A stretch of DNA of 64,000 nt, taken from Yponomeuta sedellus (lineage: Eukaryota; Arthropoda; Insecta; Lepidoptera; Yponomeutidae). The notes beneath the pieces are model-generated. The model was not told where the DNA came from and searched no databases. It worked only from the letters and a program-made list of their open reading frames with translations. Shown here in pieces: positions 1-11,524 of the stretch. The stretch is from the NCBI GenBank assembly GCA_934045075.1, contig OW203725.1, positions 1,640,775-1,704,774 on the forward strand. Reading direction: 5' to 3'. Within the stretch, counting starts at the first letter, position 1. Every line of letters begins with the position of its first letter. A program made the position numbers and the translations under genes.

Positions 1-374
1 CTAAATAGGTTTTTAAATTGGTTCCCTAGCACGGGTTAGTGCATTAAAAATAAAAATAGTGTAATCATGTGGGTACAGTGATATCGTTCCGATGTTAAAA
101 CCTAACTGCAAAGTAGGTAGTCGGGGCTGTAAGTAATGCAATTTGCTTATGTCAGATGTCGCTGACTGTACTTAATACAGAGAATATTGTAAAGAGGTTC
201 GAAATTTCACTGATGCCGTGAGTCGCCCATTGGCTCAATTGGTAGAGCGCTGGTACGGATAGCCAGAGGTTGCGGGTTCGAATCCCGGCATGGGTGAAAT
301 TTTTAGCCTCTAAATAGGTTTTTAAATTTGTTCCCTAGCACGGGTTAGTGCATTAAAAATAAAAATAGTGTAAT
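1..374 (+). mobile_element. T1 tRNA-Ile-like retroelement, about 1.2 units
   Basis: T1 is the commonest repeat here. Its tRNA-like domain (223-296 in this copy) has an A box, an anticodon-like stem and a perfect B box (GGTTCGAATCC). It is preceded by a linker of about 160 bp and followed by a tail with T5 tracts and the A-rich end 'aaaaataaaaatagt'. The tRNA part resembles eukaryotic tRNA-Ile from memory. This copy begins and ends with the same tail segment, so it is a permuted partial dimer. It abuts an antisense LINE and probably interrupts it. The left flank lies outside the window. Confidence 0.85.
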
Positions 375-2345
375 TGTTATATTTTTTCGGACATACATTA
401 TATTATCGAATATATATTGGCAAGCCAGTGTAAGAATGCCTATTTCTTTAAAACGCTCCCTTAGCGATTCTCTACTGTTTAAGTTGTAAATAGCTCTTAT
501 TGCTCTTTTTTGCAAGACAAATATGGTTTCTATATCTGCTACCCGTCCCCATAATAACAAACCATACGACATGATACTGTGGAAATAACTAAAATAGACC
601 AGCCTCGCCGTCGACACGTCTGTAAGTTGTCTAATTTTTCTGACTGCAAACGCTGCTGAACTCAACCGACCCGACAGTTTTCCAATATGCTGACCCCATT
701 GCAGTTTTGAGTCTATCGTTATACCTAAAAAAAGCGTGGACTCTACCAGCTCTAGCCTCTCACCAGATATTTTTAAACTCGTGTCAACATTTTTAACATT
801 GGGTAGTGAGAATTTGATGCATTTTGTCTTTTTTGCATTTAGCATCAGATTGTTTATAGTGAACCAGTTTAGAATAGTAGATAAAGCATTGTTTACATCG
901 TCTACATTACTTATACCTCTCTTTACTTTAAAAATTAAGGAAGTATCATCTGCAAACAACACTATCTGCGAAAGCTTTTCTACTAGGTAGGGCAAATCAT
1001 TTATATATACCAAAAAAAGGAACGGACCCAGTATAGAACCTTGAGGGACTCCTACTTTTACATCAGAACCCGAGGATTTAACTCTATTAATATCAACCTT
1101 TACAGTTCTGTCTGTTAAGTAAGATCGAAGAAGACTTAGTGATTTATTACTTAAACCATATCGGTGCAATTTTATGAGAAGTGTTTCGTGGTCAACGCAG
1201 TCAAACGCCTTAGAAAGGTCACAGAAAACCCCAATGGCATCCTGCGACTCTTCCCACGCCTCAAAGATATGCTTTACTAACGCTATGCCTGCTTCCGTCG
1301 TTGAGCGGCCTTTTGTAAACCCGAACTGTTTCTTATGGAAGAGCTTATTTATACTAAAATGAGTTTGCAATTGATGTAATATTACTTTCTCAAAAACTTT
1401 ACTTAGCACCGGCAGTATTGCTATAGGTCTGAAATTATTTGGATCTTCACTATCACCAGTTTTAAACAAGGGTACGATTTTACTTAACTTTAATAGATTA
1501 GGAAAGGTTCCCTGGTCAACACATTTATTAAAAATCAAAGCAAGGTAAGGTGCTAGAATATTGATTATAGTGGATATTAATTTAACCGATAACCCCCACA
1601 AATCTTCAGTCTTTTTTAAGTTTAACTCTTTAAATGTTTTGACAATAGTTAAGGTAGTTATATGGAAGAATTGGAAGTCAACTTTACATGGATTTGTACT
1701 TTCCAAAAGTAAGGTATCGGCTAATTGGGAGGAAGAATTTAAGCTAGCCGTTATATGCAGTGGCATGTTTTTAAAAAAAGTTTGAAATATTTCTGCTATG
1801 TCCTTCTTCGAATTAACTAACTTACCTTCGATCTTCAACGCAAATCCCTGGTCCTTAGGTCTCGTTTTACCTGTTTCTTTGTTAATTACTTGCCAGACTG
1901 TTTTTATTTTATTAGTAGACGCCATAATTTTTTTACTTATACTTATCGATTTGGCTGTTAAACAAGTTTGTCTAAAAGTTTTTGAATATTTTTTTACGTA
2001 CTCTTTGAACGTCGGATCGTGATTGAATTGTTTTTCTTCATACAATTCATAAAGCCTTTTCCTACTTCTATATATACCTGGCGTTGCCCATTCTGAAAAC
2101 CCGCTTTTTAACTCTGTAATTTTTTTTACGTTAAAAACAAGTTCAAATTCTTTTGATATGGTTGAAAACAATACTTGATATAACGTATTCGGATCATTGC
2201 TATCGAAATTCAACGAATTTAACTTTATGTTTATATTTTTTTTAAATAATTCAATTTTTTTCTCTGTTATTGGCCTACAATTTAATTCATTGCATTTTTT
2301 TGCTTCCAGTACTGACGGTAGGACTACCCATAGCCCGCTATGGTC
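375..2345 (-). pseudogene. LINE reverse-transcriptase ORF fragment (Jockey/CR1-like)
   Basis: A stop-free frame of about 620 codons encodes a non-LTR retrotransposon reverse transcriptase. Visible motifs, numbered from 2213: FRPIAILP (261-268), motif A CDLSKAFD (331-338), VPQG (389-392) and FADD (420-423). The same frame stays open upstream to about 2340 and includes SDHSGLWV, the typical end of an APE-type endonuclease, and RPITE. The leading codon of the long ORF is TTG, so it is not a natural start. The rest of the endonuclease is missing or frameshifted near 2340. At the other end the frame runs into a T1 element, which supplies its last few residues. The catalytic core looks intact but the element is broken at both ends, so it should not move by itself. 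Confidence 0.85.
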
Positions 2346-3123
2346 CGACTGTCAAAACTATGGAAAAATTTTTTTTGCAAAATAATAATTCATACCTATA
2401 TAAATAAATATAAAATAAATCGAATTTTCATATATCCATATTTATAAATATTTAAAATATATTAAGATCTTCTTAAAAAAGTACAAGAATGTTTAGAAAC
2501 TTTTGTATCATGTGACCTATGTGTATTATTTTTAAAGAGGTACCTGGTCAATAAGAAGTTAAACTTACTGTGTGAAAGAGAGGCCCAGGGCTGCTAACCT
2601 CTGTACTGTAGTGTGTATTGTGCCTTACGAGCGCCAGAAAGCCTAACACAGTTAGCAGTAATGATTGAAAATAAATAATTGGGAAAAATATACATTTTGT
2701 GTTGAACAACATAACTTTTTTTCTCCATACATTTGGGTTAAAATAAAAACATTCCGTGAAATGGTAACCCTAAACCTTCAAAACGAACCACATTTTGAAT
2801 AATGGTCGTGAACTTTGATGTACCGGTTCAAAAATGCCCGGTTACCTTTATTTATTTTTGCGCAGTATGTATGATTGTGCAATAAGCTGTTCTCTATCAA
2901 TCTGTCGCTGCTATATTTGCTGCTCTTGCGAAGTTGCCTCGTCTTATTTTGGTGCTAGCTATATCTGTGTCACGAATATTATCTTAATCTTCACAAGCAC
3001 ATGTCTCAGCTTTCACATTTACTATATTTGTGGAAAAAATTTATAACTAGTGAAATAATTAAAGAAAATATTTTCTTACATAGTTAAGTTTTCTGTAAAA
3101 ATTATCTGCATTGACATACTTTA
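2346..3123. other. AT-rich unassigned stretch
   Basis: Very AT-rich for the first 120 bp, probably old LINE-flanking sequence. No ORF, tRNA-like sequence or strong inverted repeat was recognised. Confidence 0.5.
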
Positions 3124-3632
3124 TCGCTGTATCCAACTGAGCTAATGGGCGACTCACCGGCATCAGTGAAATTTCGAACCTCTTTACACTATTCTCTGTA
3201 TTACGTACAGGCAGTGACATCTGGCTGAAGTAGATTGCATCACTTACAGCCCCGACCACCTACTTTGCAGTTAGGTTTTTACATCGGAATGATATCGCTG
3301 TACCCACATGATTATACTATTATTTTTATTTTTAATGAACTAACCCGTGCTAAGGACAATTTTAAAAACCTATTTAGAGGCTAAAAATTCCACCCATGCC
3401 GGGATTCGAACCCGCGACCTCTGGCTATCCGTGCCAGCGCTCTATCCAACTGAGCTAATGGGCGACTCACCGGCATCAGTGAAATTTCGAACCTCTTTAC
3501 ACTATTCTCTGTATTACGTACAGGCAGCGACATCTGGCTGAAGTAGATTGCATCACTTGCAGTCCCGACCACCTACTTTGCAGTTAGGTTTTACATCGGA
3601 ATGATATCGCTGTATCCACATGATTATACTAT
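3124..3632 (-). mobile_element. T1 tandem dimer (second subfamily)
   Basis: Antisense copy of about 1.65 units in head-to-tail order. The complete tRNA-like domain is at 3391-3464. The other domain is broken inside its A box, so the sense 5' end falls in the D-loop. This subfamily has the stem CTGGC/GCCAG and 'tagctcagttgg' as A box, both closer to a real tRNA than the other subfamily. Confidence 0.85.
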
Positions 3633-4164
3633 TTTTTTTTTACATCTTTATATGGTCCTCACAGGACAGTTTTCACGTAATGTGAGATTCACCTATGTCT
3701 ACATCAATTAATCAGCCATGCCTGTACTCATACTCGTCGTCCTGTGTGCTGGACATACGCCTCCTCCAAAGCACGCCAGTTCCTCGTCCTCCGCCATCCT
3801 CGTCCATCCACGGCCAGCAATTTGGCTCAGATCGTCGATCAAGCGAGCAGGTGGACGTCCTGCGGTGCGTTTGCCAGTTCGTGTTCTGCACTGGAGAACC
3901 TTTGAAATTCATCTACCATCGGTTCTTCGTCATATTTGACCAGCCCAGTGCCACTTCAGCTTGCTAATCGTAATCCTATAGGCTATGCCAATCACCTCAG
4001 GTGTTTGGCGGATTGTTTCTTTTCCGACGTGATCCACATACCTACTATGAAATGAAATGAAATTTAATTCTCTCCCAAAAATCTGTTATCCTTAAAATTA
4101 GGGTATTTCATTACATTTACGTACAATTCGATTGTTTTCTTTTATAGTTAAGCAGTGGTCCCCT
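3633..4164. other. Unassigned stretch
   Basis: A mildly GC-richer patch around 3720-3910 is open in several frames but shows no splice or protein-family signal. Nothing else recognised. Confidence 0.4.
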
Positions 4165-4421
4165 AGCTGTGTGGTGTCGGCCTAGAGAATAGCACCAACC
4201 CAAATTCTTCCCGCGGGTGTCGTAAAAGGCGACTAAGAGATACAAACCAGGGGGTGGGCAGCAGCGCCCCCTGCAGTACAAGTCCACTGAACTGCGATCC
4301 CCAACCCGCATGCCCAGCGTGGGGATTATGGGCATTACCCCCCAATGATGGCACAACCTTGCGTTCATTAGGGGAGGGCTATGTCCAGCAGTGAACTAAT
4401 ATAGCCTGAAGAAGAAGGAAT
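4165..4421 (+). mobile_element. R element (SINE-like, RTE-type LINE tail)
   Basis: R elements have a GC-rich body ('accaacccaaattcttcccg', then 'cgatccccaacccgcatgcc') and end in 'atagcctgaagaagaag', a GAA microsatellite tail. The last 50-60 bp match the 3' coding end and tail of RTE-type LINE fragments in this window, so R probably borrows that LINE's machinery. This copy is nearly complete. Confidence 0.75.
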
Positions 4422-5154
4422 AAGTGGTCCCCACTAGGCTGAGCCTGTCCGCGGGGGCCGCGGTTATATATCACACAACAACCTAAATATACTTACATGA
4501 CTATTATACTCTCTCTGAATGTAAGAATTCGCTGTGCATTAATATTATTCAAGTTATCGGCTAATAATAACTCTAATTGCATTGTGAGAGTAGATATAAT
4601 TAGATCATTACGCAGAGCCGCAGCTAGTGCACATGTGTTTGTAAAACATTCCTATCCACATCCCGTCGCTGAGTTTATATTTTACTCACCAAAACGATGG
4701 GTTAACATCCGAAACGCTTAATTAAAAACGAATTCAGCCGGTCCTCAGTCGTAAAGTGTACAAATAAGGCTCCGTGAGAATAGAACCTTGTAGTTCAGCC
4801 ATTTTGGTCAGCACGGGGGCGTCTTCGACGTATTTATTGCTTGCTTCATTGTCAAGATCATTATTTTACTGCGACGCAACCCAATAATCGTACATTTTAT
4901 GTGCTAGTTTGACATGCGTTTCATACCATAGTGGGAAGTTTATCGCGGCTATATAACACAATTTCGAATCATATGAGTTTTTGGTCTGTAGGTGTGGCCA
5001 ATACCAAGTCATCAAATCAGTACTAAGTTCTGACATTGATGATATTTTGCGTTTTTCTATCTGAATCTACTCTAATCTTTTCTAATTGTCACAAATCATT
5101 TGTGTAGCCTAGTTTATGAACGTTTCTGAGCTATGGCTCACATAGCTTAGAAAT
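4422..5154. other. Unassigned stretch
   Basis: No gene, tRNA-like domain or clear repeat seen. Confidence 0.4.
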
Positions 5155-5397
5155 ATAGCGAGCTGAAGTGGCAGTGGACTGGCCATATCTCGCGAAGAAC
5201 CGACAACCGTTGGAGTAAACTTGTCCTTGAGTGGAGACCGCGACTCAGCAAACGTAGTGTGACGCCCTTCGACCAGGTGCGATGACGATCTGCGAAAAAC
5301 TGCCGGCAGTTACCTGATGCTGAAGACAGGGTGCTATGGCGCTCATTAGGAGAGGGCCATGTGCAGCAGTTGACTAATATAACCTGAAGAATAAGTG
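5155..5397 (+). pseudogene. RTE-type LINE, C-terminal coding fragment
   Basis: The sequence reads LKWQWTGHISRRTDNRW followed by VLEWRPRLSKRSV, the recognisable C-terminal region downstream of the RT in lepidopteran RTE-clade LINEs. A stop and frameshifts follow, then a degenerate form of the terminal WRSLGEGYVQQWTNIA segment. The 3' end is 'cctgaagaataag', a decayed GAA tail. It is a 5'-truncated, dead copy. Confidence 0.8.
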
Positions 5398-5726
5398 TTT
5401 TACATGTTTTTGATACATTTATAATGTCATTTCACTTATTATTTCAAGTTCATTCGTGTGTGCCAGCCCACCCACGTGTCATGCTTCCATGCTCTCGTGC
5501 TTCTCGTGAAGCTGGAATTTCAGCCTCTCCCACATCCTTAACAATCTTCCAATAACGACAGTAGAAAAACTTGAAAAATATTCCATGATTCCAAGTCACT
5601 GCATAAAAAAATTAAAAAAAAAAATTATCTAATTGATAAGTATGAGGGGGAGGGAGACGTATTGCCTGCCCCTAAGTCCAGGAAAGGGTAGTGCGTCCCA
5701 CTTTTCATGCTAAATAATATTAATAC

Positions 5727-5882
5727 GTAATACAGAGAATATTGTAAAGAGGTTCGAAATTTCACTGATGCTGGTGATTCGCCCATTGGCTCAGTAGGAG
5801 GGAGCGCTGGCGCGGATGGCCGGGGGTCGCGGGCTCGGGTCCCGGCCTGGGTGGAATTTTTGGCCTTTGAATAGGTTTTTAA
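5727..5882 (+). mobile_element. T1 copy, A-to-G rich, with TSD
   Basis: A 5'-truncated T1 flanked by 'aatattaatac' at 5716-5726 and 5883-5893. It ends at the second T5 tract. The linker remnant looks normal, but the tRNA-like domain (5780-5853) and tail carry nine or ten A-to-G differences from other copies, against about five of all other kinds. Confidence 0.85.
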
Positions 5883-5893
5883 AATATTAATAC

Positions 5894-6841
5894 CTCACTA
5901 CATATATAGAATATAATATAATCACTTGTTTGTATAATGTTCCTTGGCACTTTCAGCACTTTTACTTTGTTTTGCTTTGTAAAATTTATTTTCTGATATA
6001 GAGCAACCTCTGGAAGCATTATAATCTTATATGAAAGATTTTTAGCCTCCAGAACAAGAAAACTTTTGTGTACTTTTTTACTATGAAATAAACAGTTAAC
6101 ATTTTTTTTTTAACAGTTTGGGTTTATCGTTGACTGTGATACGGTTTTGAGCTCTTCTTGTTTTGTTGGTGTGGGTTATTATTTGGCAATTTTTTTACAG
6201 TTCTCCTTCACAAGCAGAATACTGTATTGATATCAGCATTTATAAGTTAGAAAATCTCATTATTGTACATAATTAACTTTGTCAACGATAATATTTAGTT
6301 ACTTTCTAACTGTGTATTTCGATACATAAGTTAACTAGACTATATAGAGAATAATTATATGCGTTGTTGTCGATTTCTCTATTACTAGGCATAAATCTTT
6401 TCAAGATAATAATAATTAGCTTTAGCAGTAACAGCAGTGGCTACCTCGCAACTGTGTTTCAGACTCCGCTCACCCTTTTAGCGTTCATTTGTGATTTCAT
6501 GGATCTGAATGTTGGATCCCGATTCTACTGACAAGCTGCTCACGTTTCTTTAAATTGCAGCTATACTTACATCAGTATAATATGATTTATGTATGGCATT
6601 ATCAACCATTTCATTGTTTTTGAACTTGATTGACTGAGGTATTTATATATATCTCAGCGGTTGAAATCGCGAATCCAATAAAGAGTATGCCAGTAAGTTT
6701 TCATATGCCTAGCTGTAACATAACAAACTACGACACTACAATTTCTTAGTTAATATGACAATTCGAGGTACATTGCGCAACACTGTCTAGTTGCTAATCT
6801 GTGGGTCAATCGCCTTTACAATATGCCCTAAATTGTAATAG
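5894..6841. other. AT-rich unassigned stretch
   Basis: Low-complexity AT-rich sequence with T runs. No ORF or repeat family recognised. Confidence 0.4.
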
Positions 6842-6945
6842 TGTTTCTTCTTCAGGCTATATTAGTCGACTGCTGGACATAGCCCTCCCCTAATGAGCGC
6901 CACAGCGCATGGTAGCCCCATCATTGGGGGATAATGTCCATAATC
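6842..6945 (-). mobile_element. R/RTE 3' tail fragment
   Basis: Antisense copy of the shared tail, starting at the GAA microsatellite ('ttcttcttcaggctatatta') and running into the distal part of the R body before it breaks off. Confidence 0.7.
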
Positions 6946-9615
6946 GTGTTTACTTAGTGATAGTGTTTACTTTACATGAATTATTATTGTAGTTTTATGA
7001 AAAAGGTCCCTCGTCTACAATAAAGCAATGACAGTGCCCTATAGTTATGGTAAAAACAAGAATAATATGTACTAACACTAGAATAAGATTACTAACAAAT
7101 GTGTATGAATTTTGATATTTGAAATAAGTGAATTGAATTGAATAAAGTATATGCTATCTTTTTGTGCTCTCAATTGAGACGTGGCACAAGACCGGGAAGC
7201 TTGGAAAACCATGAGGGAGGCATGACGAGGGAGGGAAGTGACTGATGAAAACGACGATGTGGGAGGCTTAGTACAGGCTGCAGCTTCTACATAATTTTCG
7301 AAAGTCTTCCTTTATGTCAGTTAATTCCCCTAGAGTTTAGTAGCGGGAATGCAAAATTAAAGAAAATAAACAGCAAACATCCAGATTCATGAAATTAATG
7401 GAAATCTCAGTACCTTAGCAACAAAGTTAGTGTAATCGCGTCCGTCCGATAATGGATTCGAGCGGAAGCGATGGCTATGGCGGCGTCCCGGTATGTTTAC
7501 TAAATACGTTTATCAAATATGGACATAATAGCGATGAGCCGGGATTTGTTGTAGACATTTCCAGGCAGTTAGCAGTTGACTACTAAATATAGAAGCTGAT
7601 TATATCCAGGGTCATTTCTCAAATTTGTAATTTCTCACACGTGTCGGTTTAAGTGTGTCATTTAAAGCCATTTTTTTTCTGAGACTATATTTCTTTGTTT
7701 TCGGTGTTTCTACTTTATAGCGGCGTTGCTTGATGATTTTATTATTATTTCGGTTAAAGCGGTAGGTATGTGTTTAATAGAATAGATATTATTCAGTGTA
7801 GGAAAATGATTTACCGAACACTGCGACGTTGGTTATGTGCTAACTTAATAAAAATATAACTATAATTCTGATTTTTCGTAAAATAAACATCTGATAAAAA
7901 AATTACCTAATAAAACCAAAGTGTCAGGGCTTATGCATTAGGTGGGTATAGAAATAAACTTTTATAATACCACTGAAAATGACAAAAAAAGTTAAAACAG
8001 TTACAAACAATGGTTACTGTATCCCAAACTAGGATCCCCCGATGAAAAAAAAAATCATATTGAAAAGAACATTTCAGCATGTCACTTCATTACTGATAAG
8101 AAAATACCATGACCTGTTGGACCTTGGCTTAAATTAATTTCAACAAGAAACAGTAATTATGAAGAACATTAGAAGATATAAATAGAAGCAGAGCAATTGT
8201 TAATGACTACCGTAACATTGCCCAAATTACACACACTCGCCTAATCTACGCAGCAGCTATCATCAGGGCTGATATATTTTAAAATCAGCTTTAATAACTT
8301 TGGGGCTAGCGCTATTTTCTGAATCATTCGACAACGATGACTAGTTCGTATCTGACCTTACGTCATTAATGGAACAATTTACTTCTCAAGCTAAACATTG
8401 TTCTTACAAGAAGTCAATAACTATTACAAGGATTAGTTTCACTCTGTGTTTCTGTTCACAATAACCCGTGTTAATGTTTGTTAATTGCCGTCATTAACTA
8501 AACTGCCCGTCAGCCGCTCAACACCGGTGGCCGTGATATTTTATTCGATTATAGTAGTTTCAGATTTATATTATACAGAAAACGTGTTTCGCAATGATGT
8601 AATAAAAAAATGATGAATCTTCACTATGCTCGGTAGTTTGTCATTGTGATTTGCCTGTTGGAGATAGATGTTCACAGGAATATAGTTATTCTAAATCCTT
8701 GTCTAGAACTTCTTACATTGTTTACGGCTTTTAATTTTTGTATTTTTTGGACGTTTTTAGCCTAAAGTTTTCTGAGATCATGAAGCTCATAGTTAAACTT
8801 TGTTATTATTACTAGAATTCGATAACACCGCACATATATTTTCCCCACACGTTTGAGGGAATCTTTAGTGACCTCACGAAGATACTCGTAAAGTATCTAT
8901 TAAACGCTCGAATCTCGCACCTCTAAACGGTTTCTTACCTAGAACCAGTTCCGCAGATGCATCATCGCCACATGCCAAATCAACCACGCCTCCCATGAAC
9001 GGTAGCTGCGACCTTTACCAACCATCACGCCGCGTAATTACTGTTCTTGGCAGGGTTATAATGTTTCATTTTATTAAAATACTTACCTAGCTACATCCTA
9101 TGTTGCATGGTGGTATGGTAGTACAGTTTTGATCCGGTTACAGAAGCTGATTAACCTGATTATTCTTTTCTTGTATTGTTTTAGTGATAGTTAGCTCTGT
9201 ACCGTAGCTACGAGTTGGCATTCAAAGCTTAGGATAGTAATCTGGTGATCTACTTTTGATTAGTATAGCTGTTGCTCTAGTACAAATGACTAACCAAATG
9301 TAAATTTATACGAAACAATATAGGATTTATTTAATTATACTCGTATTGTACTTAATTAATCTTAATATCAATAAACCAATTTCAATTTTAATTTCAATTG
9401 TTTTGAATCATCGTTGTATCAACATTGTCGTCAAGACAATAGTGTATAGATTCACGTTCCACTCGGTTCATTAAACCCATGTCCGAGTAGATCAACATCT
9501 CTATTATTAATTGCCCGATTGTACTTACAATTTCAATAACTCTATTTATTTGATTGAAATGTTTTGAAACATTGACCTGCACGAACTTTTGTTCCTACAA
9601 GTTTGACACTTATTG
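6946..9615. other. Longest repeat-poor stretch
   Basis: No SINE, LINE or long inverted repeat was recognised here. It may be intronic or intergenic host DNA. The only coding hint is the short exon-like segment at 7452-7490. Confidence 0.4.
7452..7490 (+). CDS. Possible short first coding exon
   Basis: ATG opens 13 codons (MDSSGSDGYGGVP) that are GC-richer than the surroundings and end exactly at a consensus donor, CCG/GTATGT. It ends on a codon boundary. The exon at 11841 in its preferred frame needs two carried-over bases, so the two do not join directly in that frame. It is short enough to arise by chance. Confidence 0.2.
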
Positions 9616-9629
9616 AAGTTTTTTATTTA

Positions 9630-9807
9630 TACTATTTTTATTTTTAATGCACTAACCCGTGCTAAGGACAAATTTAAAAAACCTATTTAGAGGCTAAAAA
9701 TTTCACCCATGCCGGGATTCGAATCCGTAACCTCTGGCACGGATAGCCAGAGGTTGCGGGTTCGAATCCCGGCATGGGTGAAATTTTTAGCCTCTAAATA
9801 GGTTTTT
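9630..9807. mobile_element. T1 foldback dimer with TSD
   Basis: An antisense T1 3' half is joined to a sense T1 3' half. The axis is the anticodon loop (9739-9745), flanked by a perfect 8-bp stem CCTCTGGC/GCCAGAGG. Flanks are 'aagttttttattta' (9616-9629) and 'aagtttttcattta' (9808-9821), so it inserted as one piece. The antisense arm reaches the A-rich tail; the sense arm ends at the T5 tract. Confidence 0.9.
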
Positions 9808-9821
9808 AAGTTTTTCATTTA

Positions 9822-10297
9822 GTTAGACCAGATTTAGTGTTTCACAGCCTTTTGATTTATCACTTCATTTGAAGCATGTTTTCGTCAAAACATGCTTAAA
9901 AATATCATCATTTGATCTAATACCACTAGTGTTAATTAAAATAGGGTCACCCGGAACACTTCATCGCCCATTCTATTCCACCCCTAAAGTGAGCAAGGGA
10001 CAATAGTGTGACAATGAGCGTAGGTAGCAGTTTCTGAGAAGAACGCAGTGGGACATCCGGCGCCATTTGATCGCATTTTCGGGATAATAAAGGAACAATA
10101 TGGTACCCACATTGGATCTCTGCGTGACGCCCCCGCTGTGACTAATTTGAATCGGTGCAATTCATTGTTAAGTTTGTTCGATGATTTCCTTCCTTTGCAG
10201 AACGCAAAGGAAGTTCAAGTATTCCATGGTCCGTCGATATTTATCATTTATGTTATGGTTAAAAGTAAAATATGATTTCAATTTCCTGTTGCATTGG
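9822..10297. other. Unassigned stretch
   Basis: No recognised gene or repeat. A short open frame at 10048-10275 has no family features. Confidence 0.4.
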
Positions 10298-10310
10298 CAA
10301 GTTTTATTTG

Positions 10311-11095
10311 ATTACACTATTTTTATTTTTAATGCACTAACCCGTGCTAAGAAACAAATTTAAAAACCTATTTAGAGGCTAAAAATTTCACCCATGCCGG
10401 GATTCGAACCCGCAACCTCTGGCTATCCGTACCAGCGCTCTACCAATTGAGCCAATGGGCGACTCACGGCATCAGTGAAATTTCGAACCTCTTTACAATA
10501 TTCTCTGTATTACGTACAGGCAGCGACATCTGACTTAAGCAAATTGCATTACTTACAGCCCCGACTACCTACTTTGCAGTTAGGTTTAACATCGGAACGA
10601 TATCACTGTACCCACATGATTACACTATTTTTATTTTTAATGCACTAACCCGTGCTAAGGAACAAATTTAAAAACCTATTTAGAGGCTAAAAATTTCACC
10701 CATGCCGGGATTCGAACCCGCAACCTCTGGCTATCCGTACCAGCGCTCTACCAATTGAGCCAATGGGCGACTCACGGCATCAGTGAAATTTCGAACCTCT
10801 TTACAATATTCTCTGTATTACGTACAGGCAGCGACATCTGACTTAAGCAAATTGCATTACTTACAGCCCCGACTACCTACTTTGCAGTTAGGTTTAACAT
10901 CGGAACGATATCACTGTACCCACATGATTACACTATTTTTATTTTTAATGCACTAACCCGTGCTAAGGAACAAATTTAAAAACCTATTTAGAGGCTAAAA
11001 ATTTCACCCATGCCGGGATTCGAACCCGCAACCTCTGGCTATCCGTACCAGCGCTCTACCAATTGAGCCAATGGGCGACTCACGTTTTTATTTAT
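10311..11095 (-). mobile_element. T1 head-to-tail trimer with TSD
   Basis: Three antisense tRNA-like domains (10389-10461, 10697-10769, 11005-11077) lie exactly 308 bp apart, with nearly identical units; one visible difference is 'ctaagaaac' against 'ctaaggaac'. The whole array is flanked by 'caagttttatttg' (10298-10310 and 11096-11108). Read in sense it starts just before a tRNA-like domain, as a Pol III transcript would, and ends in the A-rich tail. It therefore inserted as a ready-made multimer. Confidence 0.92.
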
Positions 11096-11146
11096 CAAGT
11101 TTTATTTGTTCCGATTTAGTACCTATCATATAAGATATTGTACATA

Positions 11147-11524
11147 CGTTATCAACTCTTGTATGTCCCCACTGCTGGGGCACGGGTCTCTTCCTGCATC
11201 GCAGGAAGGTTAGGCCATACTCCACCACGGGGGCCAAGTCCGGGTTGGTGGAGGATTGTAAGACAGTGGCGGGCCTTACTGTCAGAAGTTATCAAGCCTC
11301 CCATAAGGCCTCTGACATGGCTTAACGACTGCCATTATATGACAGACGGCACCAACGGCTTAACGTGCCTTGCGAAGCATAGAAGCGCTCGGAATAATTG
11401 CACTAGCGGTAGTCACGGGACGCTCACCCATCCCGTACCTGACCGCGCCTGTTGTTGCTTAACCAAGTGATTGATTCCAATCACTCGGTTCGCCTAGGCC
11501 ACGAGCGCTTCTCGTTATCGCGTT
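11147..11524 (-). mobile_element. S5 SINE (5S-rRNA-like head), full length
   Basis: Reverse-complemented SINE of 378 bp flanked by 'attgtacata' (11137-11146 and 11525-11534). Its sense 5' part contains 'gttaagcaac' and a close relative of 'ggatgggtgacc', in the order and approximate spacing of the internal promoter of 5S rRNA. The 3' half ('agacccgtgccccagcagtg', then 'gggttgata') recurs alone in this window and resembles an RTE-type LINE tail. Confidence 0.85.

Noticed and set aside
223..296. Functional tRNA gene in T1
   Set aside because: The T-stem has a missing or extra base, position 33 is C not T, and dozens of copies lie in mobile elements. It is a tRNA-like promoter domain.
4117..4368. 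Protein-coding ORFs antisense to R elements (also at 38248 and 39347)
   Set aside because: The same peptide recurs only because R recurs, and it runs against the element's own tail direction.
10389..11077. CRISPR array
   Set aside because: The 308-bp spacing, identical units without variable spacers, and eukaryotic context rule it out.
10311..11095. Hammerhead ribozyme in T1, which would make it a retrozyme
   Set aside because: I looked on both strands for CUGANGA followed by a stem and GAAA. Only 'ctgatgcc' occurs, with no GAAA at the right place. A covariance-model search for hammerhead and twister motifs would settle it.
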